Source: Notospermus geniculatus (lineage: Eukaryota > Nemertea > Pilidiophora > Heteronemertea > Lineidae). Taken from it: a stretch of DNA of 64,000 nucleotides. A program made the translations under genes and the position numbers. This document shows, piece by piece, positions 1-11,169 of this stretch. Positions within the stretch are counted from its first letter, which is position 1, and each line of letters begins with the position of its first letter. The notes under the pieces were generated by a model. That model was not told the DNA's origin. It saw nothing but the letters and a program-made list of their open reading frames with translations, and made no database searches. The stretch covers positions 468,871 to 532,870 of the forward strand of contig NMRB01000044.1 of assembly GCA_002633025.1 (NCBI GenBank), written 5' to 3'.

Positions 1-36
1 TTTGCTCTGCAATCACCGTCCATCGATTCATTAGAT
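1..36 (-). CDS. Left-edge start of a sixth PAN exon
   Basis: Read on the minus strand, the first bases resemble the beginning of the PAN exon of gene 1: a pyrimidine-rich stretch, then gatgga and cggtga words. Bases 155-260 match the block that lies about 125 bp upstream of the gene 1 PAN exon. This implies the array continues to the left of the window. Only a few codons are visible, so the call rests mostly on position. Confidence 0.3.
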
Positions 37-806
37 AAGAAAGGAAAATTTCAAGTACACATTTATAACATCACGATAAAATGGATTCTTCTTTAGAAAT
101 CTTTCCATCATCTGATGGCAATATTGAAAGTGACTCCCTTAGTGCATTGATTTGCTTTCAGTCGAGAAGAATTCTCCCGAAGTAGCAGATTATTAGGAAA
201 AATCTCGATTGAATCTTTCCATCGAATGTCCTTATGTGCTGTGATCGAAACATTTTAATGATGAAATGATGTTTCAGTATCATGGGTACTATTTCCCCCA
301 TGATGAGCCTTCAGAAGTCAGGATTGAAGTGAGCTTCTCGGACAGAAGTTTGTCGATATGTCATTGTGTTGTATGTTGTGTTCAAACGCAAAAGTGTCCG
401 CCATTTCAACAACTGAGTGAGAACAAAAAGTGGCGAGTGGATCGATATTGGCTGCTGTGAGCACGATTGGTTTTTTATGAATAAATACATGATATGCCTT
501 TGAGATATTGGTAACAGGTACGAGAAGTCAGTTGGAATGCTCTTTTATAGTTCTAATAGTACATCCTTACCGAAACTGTAATGACCTTCTTTACTTTACT
601 GTTACATATATCGATACAGTATATTGGGAATGGACATTGGGCAGCTGGTGTGTCCAATCGAAGTGCAAAAGCTAATGTGCAAGACGCTCGATTGCGATTC
701 CTCGCAGTCGGTCATTACAGAACACACAATATGCATCTTGCACTTACTAAATCAACCACCTCTGCATCTGATTAAAAGCTTTCAACTGATCAAACTAAAC
801 TTCACC
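37..806 (-). other. Upstream region of the next array unit
   Basis: No gene seen. The stretch is homologous to 3780-4500 and in part to 7740-8250 and 22120-22640, the upstream flanks of the other PAN genes. A block reading roughly cattgggcagc..gtgtcca is shared between several units (near 633, 4245, 8232, 22600) and could belong to a 5' exon or promoter. I could not place a start codon or 5' exon. Confidence 0.45.
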
Positions 807-1856
807 TCATTGGATCATCTTGTAAACATGCACAGCAACAATTTCTTCACGTGTCTTTCCTTCCAATTTTGTTTTTCTTGTGACCCAGTGTACCAAGTCA
901 TTGTTGACATCAATATCGAGATAGGCGTCGCTTATCAGAACTTCCTGTTTGCCCACTTTTCTTCTCATGGAACCATCAACATGCACTCTTATTGGTACTT
1001 TATCAAAAATGGTCTTGTCTGTGGTGATCGGTTTCCGTGTAAAACACTTAATTCGTAAAGCAAGGAGTCTAGCTGGGGCTGGTATGAAAATCATTAGCGT
1101 CATCTTCATGTGCTCGATGTATCGCCAGCCTGCAAGGTTTTCATTCTCTCTCATTCTGCACGACTGAACTTCTGAAGAGTATCCTTTATTTCGGCGATAG
1201 ACGTAAACATCAAGCCTGTGTTTCCTTGTGTTGAGTTTAGTGTACATAAAATCGCCACTCCTCATTGCGATAAGCCCATACCTACGGGGCTGGGCCATAA
1301 ATACCATCGACATGTTGTACAATTCCACATACCCTCGAATCGTTCTGTAGTTGTAGATACTGAGGGTTGACCGGCCAGATTTTATGTCATAGCAAGTGAT
1401 GGACAACATATCGTCAAGAAGACGATATATCCGTGGAAATGATTTCGTCTTGGATAAACGGATTCTGCAAGGTTCCTCAGGAGGAATTCTTATTTCACTT
1501 GCTCGATTACCAGTTTTGTCGTCGATGAGTATAAATCGCCAAATTATTTTCTTCACTATGCAGAACAAAAGAAAAAAATGACCGAAGAACAAGTCTTGCA
1601 CATCAAAAAAACATGGCTGCAGAGACTTTTTTAAAAAGGTTATTTTCCTGTATTGACTTAGAATGGCCCCTCCCTGGTTGAGCGAGTAAATTCTGAATAC
1701 GATATAATGGCTTTCGTACGCATCCATGAAGAGCATGATTGGTAGTACTATAAATTCAGATTTTTTTGGGTCAAATGAGACAGAATAAAATTTCGTGTTT
1801 ATTGGTCGTAAAAATGTGAGTACCTTTTTGAGTGTATATTCAAGCTCCTGCGGCTG
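807..1856 (-). CDS. Gene 1, long C-terminal exon (unknown domain)
   Basis: Last exon of array gene 1. It is open for 349 codons from a 3' splice site (AG before cagccgcag) to a stop at 807. The usual ATG-based start inside it (1736) is not the real start, because the frame stays open upstream and is conserved with gene 2. Conserved blocks include EYTLKKVL near the start, VKKIIWRF, LIDDKTGNRA, CRIRLSKT, SGRSTLSIY, KHRLDVYVYRR, GGWRYIEH-like, CFTRKPIT and DIDVNNDLVHWVTRK near the end. The composition is beta-rich and basic, with no membrane segment that I trust. I do not recognise the domain. It splices in phase 0 to the PAN exon at 3355-3660, but that exon has an in-frame stop in its first part, so the gene may be dead or may start internally. 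Confidence 0.7.
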   Translation of the reverse strand, partial: QPQELEYTLKKVLTFLRPINTKFYSVSFDPKKSEFIVLPIMLFMDAYESHYIVFRIYSLNQGGAILSQYRKITFLKKSLQPCFFDVQDLFFGHFFLLFCIVKKIIWRFILIDDKTGNRASEIRIPPEEPCRIRLSKTKSFPRIYRLLDDMLSITCYDIKSGRSTLSIYNYRTIRGYVELYNMSMVFMAQPRRYGLIAMRSGDFMYTKLNTRKHRLDVYVYRRNKGYSSEVQSCRMRENENLAGWRYIEHMKMTLMIFIPAPARLLALRIKCFTRKPITTDKTIFDKVPIRVHVDGSMRRKVGKQEVLISDAYLDIDVNNDLVHWVTRKTKLEGKTREEIVAVHVYKMIQ

Positions 1857-1927
1857 CTAATGAGTAGACGTGTATGATTAATGTGATATGACGCGCAAAT
1901 TCAAATTGCGTATCAATATCTTCATTT

Positions 1928-2022
1928 ATCACGGATCCTTTATACGAATACGAATAGAATTCTGTACAACGATGACAAATTTTGTGTACATTTCGATCCG
2001 AATACGTATAAGGATCCGTGAT
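1928..2022. repeat. Foldback, 95 bp
   Basis: Arms starting atcacggatcct and ending aaggatccgtgat pair across about 40 bp each. The element lies in the intron of gene 1. It is probably a small MITE or hairpin-forming repeat; no clear target-site duplication. Confidence 0.6.
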
Positions 2023-2280
2023 AAGTCACTGATCTCAACCTCCCTACTCTATCGCTGTGTATGGACGTACAATGTACATATTCCTCGTCATTTCTTTTCA
2101 GATAAAGATACACATCAATTCACACAAGAAAAAGGTAGGGAATACTCATTTATCTAACACCATCAGTAAGATATTGTTTTGGAGACCATTACTCCGTGAT
2201 CAGCCAACTCGCACAATGTTACCGTACATGTACATGTATATACATGTGACTCAATGCACTGACTTGACATTTTCCCCTAG

Positions 2281-2700
2281 CTTTGCGAGGACACACACTT
2301 GACACTAGCGGCGAAATATCGTGCCTCATTTCACCACTAGCGTAGGTGGAATGCCGCCATTTTGGATTTTGCCGGCGCGCATGTAGAAATAGTTCGGTCG
2401 GCCTAATCACACAATTCTTTCTAATTAGTATTCAGTTCATTTCTAATACCACTTGTTATCAACACGAAGTCCTTTTAGTCTGAAAACACTCGCCTGGAAC
2501 CCAACAGCACCACTTTTCAACATCATCTATCATCTAGCGTAGATGCCACTGGGTTGGCGGTGACACGGCTGGCCTGTTCACGATGGTTAAAAACCTTTAC
2601 CAAAATGTAGTAATCTGCACTACTTTCAAGATGGAAACCTAGCACCTGCGCTAGTGGTGTTATAGAAGATAACGCCATCTAGTGTCAAGTGTGGCGAGGA
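2281..2700. repeat. Inverted-arm element in the gene 1 intron
   Basis: The arm near 2283-2312 (gaggacac..acttgacactag) is matched in reverse complement near 2673-2700 (ctagtgtcaagtgtggc). About 360 bp of unrelated DNA lies between. It resembles a decayed terminal-inverted-repeat element. Confidence 0.45.
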
Positions 2701-2960
2701 CACAGACATGAAAAGTAGATAAGTATTCTGTTCTTTGATGGAATGAGGCACGGTGGCATAGATGTGATGCAACAGACCGGTTAAAGAATTGTCAGTCTTT
2801 CGACGGATCTGTAACATGTCTCTGCCACCGACATTTGGAGAGTCATTACACAATGTTGAATGCGCACTATCACGTCGAGTACAGGTCAACCCCAATCACG
2901 GGAGTTCACCTGGCTCTTCTCTCCATGGTGGAAGCATCAATCCCTTATAAAAAATATTCT

Positions 2961-3075
2961 CCATTTTACCATGGTGAATGGTAATTTCGCACGGTAAAAG
3001 AAGGTTTACCATGGTGAAAGCCAATTATACCATGGTAAAATGTCCTTTACCCTGCGAAATTACCATGGTAAAATA
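2961..3075. repeat. Cluster of ttaccatggtaa palindromes
   Basis: Four copies of accatggt flanked by t/a runs sit in about 110 bp. The outer halves (gtaatttcgca / tgcgaaattac) also pair, so the whole region can fold back. Not seen at the matching place in the other units. Confidence 0.6.
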
Positions 3076-3354
3076 AAGATTTTCGTAAAGGATCTTTCTG
3101 TTCAAAACAAATGATTTGAAATTTCTTAATATTATAACACAAAGAAGACTTATTAGTAGAGTCATGCCGATTCTTTTCTCCAGAGCCAAAATGTGGGATA
3201 CAGACATCCCAAGCATGCAAGGGTTTTAAGCACACTCCTTCCTATCATGTACAATAGGAATGGACCATGAACCCCTGGTTGGTCAGGACCCAGCATAGGT
3301 TATAAATCTCCTTTGGCACTTTTACCATAATCATTCGCTTTTTTTGGATTTTAC

Positions 3355-3660
3355 CTTTTTCTCAAACATGATCCATCCTTCTCTAGTCAACACTTCATCT
3401 TCTTCCACACAGCTTCCTCTCTTCTGGCTCAGCTGACAAACACCTTTTAGCAAAAACGCATTCCACATAACACAGTTTTTCACTGAAAAGCAACTTAAGG
3501 CGCATTCTATCAGAGAAAGGCCAGTATGAACCGCCCCTAAGTTCGGTTTTAAAAGGTATTTGTTCTTGATCTCAGGTTGCCTGTACGTTACATCCTTTTT
3601 AGTCATACTGGGCATCTTTCACTTCAACACGTTGTTGCAGTAAGTCACCGTCAATCCATC
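3355..3660 (-). CDS. Gene 1, PAN/apple-like exon (in-frame stop)
   Basis: Encodes a PAN/apple-type module: the core LSLIECALSCFS, then NCVMWNAFLLKGVCQLS, then GWIMFEKK. Five cysteines follow the usual PAN spacing (eCa..C, then C..fn, then C.L). PAN domains bind protein or sugar ligands in secreted and surface proteins. The exon ends AAG|gtaaaa in phase 0, matching the phase-0 start of the long exon at 1856. Aligned to gene 2, the frame from the acceptor meets a TGA one codon before the ATG at 3615, where gene 2 has an ACG. The exon is therefore broken, unless translation starts at that ATG. Confidence 0.7.
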
Positions 3661-4543
3661 CTTTTAAGATACAAAACGATAAATTTCGAGTAGAGTAGGC
3701 CTACCAGTTCAGATAAAACAGATGCATCAGCAGAAATGGGTTCATGATACCAAGTGATGGTATTGGAAATGGCTACAGCTCCCTTTCAGTCGAAAAGAAT
3801 TCTTTTCTGAAGTAGTACGTCTGAAAATGGTCTCGATTGAATCTTTCCATCGAATGTCCTCTGTCTGCCTCTAATCGGAATATTTCAATGATGAAAAGAT
3901 GTTTTAGTATCATGAGAGCTACATGTATTTCCCTACGATGAGCTCCAGAAGGATTGAATGATGCGCTTTCTCGGACAATAAGTTTGTCGATATGTTGGCA
4001 TTATATATTGTTGAAATAAAAGTGCCGACTATTTTAACAATATGTCGGCTCGCTAGTATCTTACTGAAGAGAGTAAAAAGTTGGCGATTGGATTGATATT
4101 GACTGCTGAGCACAATTGATTATTTTCATGCATGAAAACATGGTAGGCCTATAGATGTAGGCCTACCTTTGAGGATTTGCTACATGTACATGTAAGTGAT
4201 ACGATAAGTCAGTAGGAATGCCCTCGTTTTCTTTCCTGTAACATTGGGCATCGAGCAGCAGGTTTGTCCAATGTGAAGATGATTTTCAATATTTCTGATT
4301 CTTCACATTTTCAGAATATGGAAAAATATCAATCCGCAGTACGAAGATGGTATAGTCAGCTTTCTGGGGATCGAGAAATATAACAGTATCGTATCAAATG
4401 CTTCCATAATGTAATTAGAGTTTATAATAAAACAAATTCTCAATATCAATCTTTACCTAACTAGATTAATACATGTACTAAAACTAAATCAATCACCTCT
4501 CCATCTGAATAAAATCTTTTACTGATCAATTATAAACATCACC
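3661..4543 (-). other. Upstream flank of gene 1 / spacer to gene 2
   Basis: About 0.9 kb between the gene 1 PAN exon and the stop of gene 2. Homologous to 37-806. It must hold the 5' exon(s) and promoter of gene 1 if the gene is alive. No signal-peptide exon or TATA box could be assigned with confidence. Confidence 0.4.
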
Positions 4544-5590
4544 TCATTCGATCATCTTGTAAACTTGCACAGAAACAATTTCTTCACGTGTCTTTCCTTC
4601 CAATTTTGATTTTCTTGTGACCCAGTGTACCAAGTCATTGTTCACGTCAATATCGAGACGGGCGTCGTCAATAACAACATTCTGTTGGCCTATTCTTCTT
4701 CTCATAGAAGCATCAGCATGAACTCTTATTGGTATTTTATCAAAAACAGTGTCGGCATCTGGGGTGATCGGTTTCCGTGTAAAACACTTAATACGTAAAC
4801 CAATTAGTCTAATGGGGACTGGTATAAAAATCATTATCGTTATCTGCATGTGCTCGATGTATCGCCAGCCCCCATAGTTTTCGTTCTCTCTGATTCCACA
4901 CGTCTGAAATTCTGATGCGTATCCCTTAATTCGGCGATAGACATAAACATCAAGCCTGTGTTTCTTTATGTTGATCCTAGTGTTGATAAAGTCGCCACCG
5001 CTCGTTGCGATAAGCCCAAACGTAAGTTTTTGAGCCACATATATCATCGACCGGTTGTACAACTCAACATACCCTTGAATCGTTCTGTAGCTGTAGATAC
5101 TAAGGGTTGACCGGCCAGATTTCATGTCATAGCAATTGATAGACAACATATCCTCAAGAAGAAGAAATATTCTTGGAAATGATATCGTCTTAGATAAACG
5201 GATTCTGCAAGGTTCCTCCTGAGGAACTCTTATTTCACCAGCTCGATTACCAGTTTTGCTGTCGATGAGTATAAATCGCCAAATTATTTTTTTCACCAGG
5301 CTAAACAAAAGGAAGTGTTGACCGAAAAACAAGTCCAGCCCGTCGAAGAAACAATTCTTCAGAGACTTTTTGTCAAAGGTTATTTTCCTGTAGTTGCTTA
5401 GAATTGTTCCCTTCTGGTTAAGTGAATAAATTCTAAGTACTATATAATATTTGGTGTACGTGTAATACATTTTTGGTAGCACTATCAACTCAGAATTTTT
5501 GGGGTCGAATGACAACATGTAAAACTTTTTGTTGATTGGTCGTGAAAATCTGAGGACCTTCTTGAGTGTATATTCAAGCTCCGGTGGCTG
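4544..5590 (-). CDS. Gene 2, long C-terminal exon (unknown domain)
   Basis: The best-preserved copy: open for 348 codons from the splice acceptor (AG before cagccaccg) to the stop at 4544. The ATG at 5680 lies upstream of the acceptor and reads through intron, so I reject it as the start. Key blocks are LEYTLKKVLRF, NSELIVLP, SLVKKIIWRF, GNRAGEIRVP, SGRSTLSIYSYRTIQGY, KHRLDVYVYRR, GGWRYIEHMQ, LRIKCFTRKPIT, PIRVHADASMRRR and NDLVHWVTRK. No known family recognised. Joined in phase 0 to the PAN exon at 7353-7664 it gives about 452 residues, plus any 5' exon. A secreted or surface role is only inferred from the PAN module. Confidence 0.78.
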   Translation of the reverse strand, partial: QPPELEYTLKKVLRFSRPINKKFYMLSFDPKNSELIVLPKMYYTYTKYYIVLRIYSLNQKGTILSNYRKITFDKKSLKNCFFDGLDLFFGQHFLLFSLVKKIIWRFILIDSKTGNRAGEIRVPQEEPCRIRLSKTISFPRIFLLLEDMLSINCYDMKSGRSTLSIYSYRTIQGYVELYNRSMIYVAQKLTFGLIATSGGDFINTRINIKKHRLDVYVYRRIKGYASEFQTCGIRENENYGGWRYIEHMQITIMIFIPVPIRLIGLRIKCFTRKPITPDADTVFDKIPIRVHADASMRRRIGQQNVVIDDARLDIDVNNDLVHWVTRKSKLEGKTREEIVSVQVYKMIE

Positions 5591-6606
5591 CTTGTGAATG
5601 CACATGTAGATGTAAATGATTGTATTGGAATGAGATATGATGTAGGCTGCACGTAAAAGTGCACAATCAAATATTCTCATTCTATTGCTAATTTCTTCTT
5701 TTTCCTAATTTCTGGAAGATGCACATCTCATCACCCGCCATTCACACAAGAAACATATATTATATTAATAAAAATAATAATATTCTGTAGACGCTACATG
5801 TACAAATTTATTCGAGGTGACTATCAAACATGCACTGCCCCAAACTTCTTCTCATGCACACTGATCAACTGGCACGCATTACATGTATCAGCAAGCTCAC
5901 ACAAACAATGTACACGTACATGTACATGTAATATTTAAAGTGCTACACTACAGTATGGATGAGGTGATTCTGTAGATAAGACTGGTGTCCTGTCCAACCT
6001 GAACATAGCCGGTGATAACCGGGGCTGGACTGATACTATGTCGAAACCTTAGCTGACAAAAATGGCCGCCATACTTATCATCACCTGAGAAGCTAAACGC
6101 GCTGTTTTAGCGTGACTAACCCTTCATCAGGTAAGATAACATGCTCTTATGTGTAGCAACAGCCTCGATGCCTAATTGGTAACTTACATAGATCATTCAA
6201 ATTAGGCAGATTGCAACAATCTTGTCAAGCATGCATTGACACAAGATCATGATCAACCTCGCCACCATCAATGAGTTGGTGCTGCGGTACACGGTGTACA
6301 TTGATCACGTCTTCGGTTGCCTAAAGGTCAAAAGTTACGTCGGCCGCCACGAGATAGAAAACATACATGCAGGCATGCATAGGGCATTTAACCATGCTTT
6401 AACGGGGCATGGAAATATTCGTCTATTTTTTGCGATGGAATGTGGTCACAGTAGCATAGGGGCAATGCAACAGACCGGTTAAAGAATTGTCAGTCTTTGA
6501 CTGATCTGTGACATGTCTCTGCCACCGACATTTGGAGTCATTACAATGCACACGTACAGTACATGCAATTACTACGAGCAGAGGTCAACATTAACATCAT
6601 CTCCTA
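5591..6606. other. Gene 2 intron, left half
   Basis: Intronic DNA with no supported gene. Around 6465-6560 is a block (acagaccggttaaa, then gattgtca-like, then gacatgtctctgccacc) also found near 2770, 9545 and 24876 in the introns of the other units. An open stretch at 6249-6482 on the plus strand has no visible domain and is not called. Confidence 0.5.
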
Positions 6607-6985
6607 AAGCCTAGTTTATACTTCGACGCACGACCATCGGCGTCCGACGCGCGATCAAAATCTGGACGCCGACCTAATGAAGTAGGCTTAAGCATGGCGC
6701 ACACGAGCGATTTTTTGAGCGATTTTCTAGGCGACTAGCCTTGCGACTACAGGAGCGACTGAACATATTTTTAGTTTTTTTAGTTTTTTTTTACTCGTTT
6801 GCGACAAATGCTTCAGTGATGTCGCGGATGACATCACTGATCGACCTCAAAGGTAATAATCGCATGCGACCTAGTAGTCGCATCGGTAGTCGCCCCCATT
6901 TTAGTCGCTCGTGTGCGCCATGCTTTACAGATTTTGATCGTGCGTCGGACGCCGATGGTCTTGCGTCGAAGTATAAACTAGGCTT
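6607..6985. mobile_element. Outer MITE (TA target)
   Basis: Terminal inverted repeats of about 59 bp, starting aagcctagtttatacttcg and ending in its near-perfect complement, flanked by TA on both sides. A second element is nested inside. No transposase is encoded, so it is non-autonomous. Confidence 0.8.
6691..6924. mobile_element. Inner MITE nested in the outer one (TTA target)
   Basis: Inverted termini agcatggcgcacacgagcg / cgctcgtgtgcgccatgct, flanked by TTA on both sides (6688-6690 and 6925-6927). A 3-bp TTA target is typical of PIF/Harbinger-type elements. The interior has many gcgac/gtcgc words that also pair. Confidence 0.75.
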
Positions 6986-7352
6986 TACTCGTCCTTCAAT
7001 CATAACCTAGAAACTTCCTCATACAACACAAACGACTATTGGAACAGCAGCGATTCTTTTCTTAATTCACGGACAAATTGAGGGGCAAAAGGAATCCCAA
7101 TCATTCAAGGGTTTTAAGCACACTCCTCCACAGCATGTAAAATGCTTAGGAATGGACCATGAACCCCTGGTTGGTCAGGACCGAGCATATAGTCTATCTC
7201 CTTTGGCACTTTTGCCAGCAATTTTCAAGTCTATCACAAAATATTGCTGACTGATGTGCAAGAGAAATAGTAACCAGGCCACCACAGCACTCTTTGGCAG
7301 CACCACTATGCGCATTTTGGTATTTCCTGGCCTTAAGTCATAAGGGCTTTAC

Positions 7353-7664
7353 CTTTTTCTCAAACATGATCCATCCTTCTCTCGTCAACACTTCATCTTC
7401 TTCCACACAGCTTCCTCTCTTCTGGCTAAGCTGACAAACACCTTTTAGCAAAAACGCATTCCACATAACACAGTTTTTCCTCGAAAAGCAACTAAAGGCG
7501 CATTCTATTAATGAAAGGCCAATTTGAACCGTCCCTAAGTTTGGTTTCAAAAGGTATTTGTTCTTAATCTCACCGTGCTTGTAGGTAACACCATTAATAA
7601 CTATACATGTAGTGGTCATTTTCGTCTTCAGCAGCTTACTGTTATCAACCACCTTTATTCCGGT
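7353..7664 (-). CDS. Gene 2, PAN/apple-like exon
   Basis: 104 codons, open from the acceptor (cgtcttaag before accggaata) to the donor AAG|gtaaag, phase 0 at both ends. The PAN core is LSLIECAFSCFSRKNC, then MWNAFLLKGVCQLS, GSCVEEDEVL and GWIMFEKK. It lacks the internal stop of gene 1. Upstream coding sequence is needed: the acceptor implies at least one more 5' exon, which should carry the secretion signal if the protein is exported. It splices to 4544-5590. Confidence 0.72.
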
Positions 7665-8928
7665 CTTAAGACGAGAAAGTATACTTCAAGCAATATTATA
7701 GGCCTACGGTATAGAAAAAAAGGTGACTGCGGCGCTCTCGAGACAAAACTGGCTTTGAGTCGAAGGGAAATCTTTCCCAAAGTAGCAGCCTACATCAGAC
7801 AACTGTCTCGATTGAACAGTTTTCCGTCGTATGTGCCTGCAATCGAAATACATGTACTCCACGTTTCGGCATCACGATGATTATTTTCCCCACGATGAGT
7901 CTTCGAAAGACAGGATTGAGTGGTACGCTTCCTGGCCAATTTGTCGATACGTCACTGATTGTTAATGATGTTGTATTCAGAACAAAACTGTCGATCATTT
8001 CAATAAATGTTGCATTCAAAACAAAAGGATGGATCAGTACCATTGTACCTTATTGTCACCGAAGAAAACCTCCACAAGTGGAAACTGAATGTCGTGTGTA
8101 GAATTGATTTTTTAAATTGTGTGTTGAAAAGAATGAATATATGATCAGAGTTTTTGTAGTATTACTAACTAATATGATACAAAATCAATGGCAAATACCC
8201 ACCTTGAATGCTTCTGAAACATTGTGAAATTGGCATTGGGTAGCAGGAGTGTCTGATCCAACTCCATCAGGCATTTCTGCTCTCCACGTCAACGTGCCAA
8301 CTTGTTACTTGCTCAATTCGTTCATGTTAATACAGATGTTAGATACTTTCTTTTCAAGACCTGGGCCCATAATTCATCAAACATTTCTAGGCTCAGTTAC
8401 TTGCCAAAGTGCCCAGTTTGTACAAGCCAATGTACACAACTAGCAACCAACTAACCTAGCAAGGTTTTATAAATTCTGGCCCTGTTGTATGACTTTGTAT
8501 GCATGTAACTGCCAGCAGTGGGATTTGACGTCATCTCACATCACCTTTACAAGAAGAGAACTATCGCGATATCGTAGTCGATCATCGTTCACATAGCCTA
8601 ATACCAGAATGATAAGGAAACAGGCGTCATCCACATCTGATTCGTCGATGTGACGCCGTTATTTCGATACATATAACAAATATGTTGATCCCTTTATTGT
8701 CGTGGAATAAATACTCGATAAGTTGATGAAAACCGAATGTTTATTTGCAGAACCATTGTATATTTTATTGCTTTCCCTGTGAGAAATACACTGTACATGT
8801 AGATACAGTGCATTATAATTCTGATGCTTGCATTCTTCTATGTTACAACCTAAGGCTGCGTTTAGCTGACACGCGGAATGCGGTATAGGGTCGCGGAAAC
8901 CCTGGCGGAAAGATATGTTGTATGTGAA

Positions 8929-8929
8929 N
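8929..8929. other. Single-N contig join
   Basis: One ambiguous base separates about 75 bp of unmatched sequence (8854-8928) from gene 3 exon sequence. Copy 2 has about 1050 bp of extra sequence here (23218-24270). The N therefore probably marks an assembly join with missing sequence rather than a biological deletion. Confidence 0.75.
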
Positions 8930-9087
8930 CTCAGTACAAGAACATGTCTTCTCTCAATTAAGCGCATTCGTGGTACAACTATTAATTCCGAATTTTTGGG
9001 GTTGAATAACACAAAATGAAATTTCCTGTTTATCGGTGGTGTAAATCTTAGGACCTTCCTGAGAGTATATTCAAGCTCCTGTGGTTG
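8930..9087 (-). pseudogene. Gene 3, truncated start of the long exon
   Basis: Only the first 53 codons of the long exon remain (QELEYTLRKVLRF, NSELIVVP, then to the N). The rest, present in gene 5 at 23377-24270, is missing. Because the break coincides with the N, the loss may be an assembly artefact. It pairs with the PAN exon at 10136-10447. Confidence 0.75.
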
Positions 9088-10135
9088 CTTGTGAATGCAC
9101 ATGTACATCTAAATGTACGTACATACGGGTACATGTACATATACATGTACATGGGATTAAGAAGGTGGTAGGAAGTATGACTGTCTTATTCACTTGGCAC
9201 TTCAGCTTATAAACGGGAGAAAAATTTGTGACGATATGAGAACATTGAAGTAAAATGTATCTTTGCCATGATGCCTGAAGTCAGTGGCTTCGTCTCGAAG
9301 AAACGAGAAATGTGTGTTTTCACCAGCAGTACATGTATCATACATGTAATACCATTGGCGAAAATGCACATCTCTCGTGAAGCCTTTTCCGTCTTGTTCC
9401 AGAATCATCCGACTCATGCCCTCCAATGTTGACATTTTGCCAAGGTATAAAAACAGGCCAAAGTAACGTGAAAGCACTGTTTAGTACTTGTATTTTGCAG
9501 GATTTCTGTGATGAATTGTAACACGGTGGCAAGGTGGTATGCTACAGACCGGTTAAATGATTGTCACGTTTCTAACAGATCTATAACATGTCTATACCAC
9601 GATATCTCTTCAGAGTCATCATTGCACACATGCTTGATGTTATTACGGGTAATCAGTCAACTCAAACATTAACACCAACAGTCGGAGTTGGTCAAACTCG
9701 TCCTATTATCGTTGCAGAATCAATCATTCTGTTCAAAATAATGATATTAAAACATTTTCATGTCCTCGACGGAAATATTTCCAAAAGTAGGCCAGCCTAC
9801 CTCATCCATTTCTGTTCCTTTCCAGCTAATGTGTGTGGTAAAGGAGTCCCAAGTTTTCAAGGGATTTTAGCACTCGCCTCCCATGCAATTTGCATACATG
9901 CAGGAAATGGGCCCTGAACCCCTTCCTTGTAGGTCAGCAGAGGAGCACAGGCTACCTCTGTGCGCATCTCCGCCAGCAGGCCGCAAGGTCTGTCTCAAAA
10001 ATGACGTTAAGATGTCGTGTGTGCAAGAGAACTGGAACCAGGTGACCACTGCACTCTCTTGGAGCAGCTTGTCCAGCATTTTCGGGTGTAATAATTTCTC
10101 AAAGATGTCCCATATTTCTGATCATTGCTTTTTAC

Positions 10136-10447
10136 CTTTTTTTCAAACATGATCCACCCCACTAGCGTCAACACTTCATTAACTTCTACACATCTTCCTC
10201 TCTTTTGGCTCAGCTGGCAAATACCTTTTAGCAAAAACGCATTCCACATGACACAAGTTTTCTTCGAAAAGCAATTAACGGCGCATTCTATTAGTGAAAG
10301 GCCGACATGTATGTGAACCGTGCCTAAGTTTGGCTTTAAAAGGTATTTATTCTTAATCACAGCTTGCTTGTAGGTCGCATCACTTTCAGTAACACTTTTC
10401 ATTTTCTTCATCGGTAGGTTGGTGTTATTAATCACTCTTGTTCCATT
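10136..10447 (-). CDS. Gene 3, PAN/apple-like exon
   Basis: 104 codons open from acceptor (gtttgaag before aatggaaca) to donor AAG|gtaaaa. The PAN core is VGLSLIECAVNCFSKKTC, then MWNAFLLKGICQLS and GWIMFEKK. Three extra residues (HVG region) precede the core compared with gene 2. Its near-identical twin is at 25468-25779. Confidence 0.72.
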
Positions 10448-11169
10448 CTTCAAACGAAAAGTTTATTTTCTCGGGAATAAAGTACCGGTACGTCAAGACA
10501 AAGCTGGTGGAGGTGCTTCTCTAGAAATCCTTTCGTGACGAGGGCATCACTGGAAATAGCTACAGGTATCCTTCACGCATTTATTTGCTTTCGGCCGAAA
10601 GAAATTCTTTTTCGAAATGCGGTGTCAATACAATCAAGGCCTCGATATAACCTTTCCATCGAGGACCTGGCCACAATGTGACTGACATGGAAACCAAAAT
10701 ACAAAAATGTATGAGAAAAGAATGTATACAACATCGTGATAGTGCCGATTCGTCGACGCATCGTTCGCTGTTGCCATAATGACTAGGAATAGGGCATCAT
10801 TCACTAATTACTATTAAATTTGTCGATATTTCATCGTTATATGTTGCAGGTAAACAAAAGTGTCAATCACTTTATTGTCACAGAACAAAACTCGATAAGT
10901 ATGGAATCTGTTTACGTGCAGAAGCATTATTTTTTTGCTTTCCCTGTGCGAAATAAACATGTGAGACGTACTTGTACAGTGTGCATTATGATAATTCTGC
11001 AGTGCAGCTGTTTACCTCTATGACTGTATTGGCAGCTCTTTTTCTTACCATATTTTCAATCTCAGTACCCAGAGCTTACATGTTTCCGACGCCTGAACGG
11101 GCTAAAAAAGGGGGAAAATGACGTGTTGCCGGCCGGTGGCCCGAGGACCTACGGCTGTCCTGAGCTCGG
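10448..11169. other. Spacer between gene 3 and the plus-strand locus
   Basis: No gene supported. A minus-strand open stretch near 10573-10761 starts with a hydrophobic run (LYTFFSHTFLYFGFHV) that could be a degenerate leader exon of gene 3, but I see no convincing donor. In copy 2 the equivalent has internal deletions that break this frame. Confidence 0.4.

Noticed and set aside
5591-5680. N-terminal extension of the gene 2 long exon from the ATG at 5680
   Set aside because: It crosses a conserved AG acceptor, and the extension is not conserved in the sister genes.
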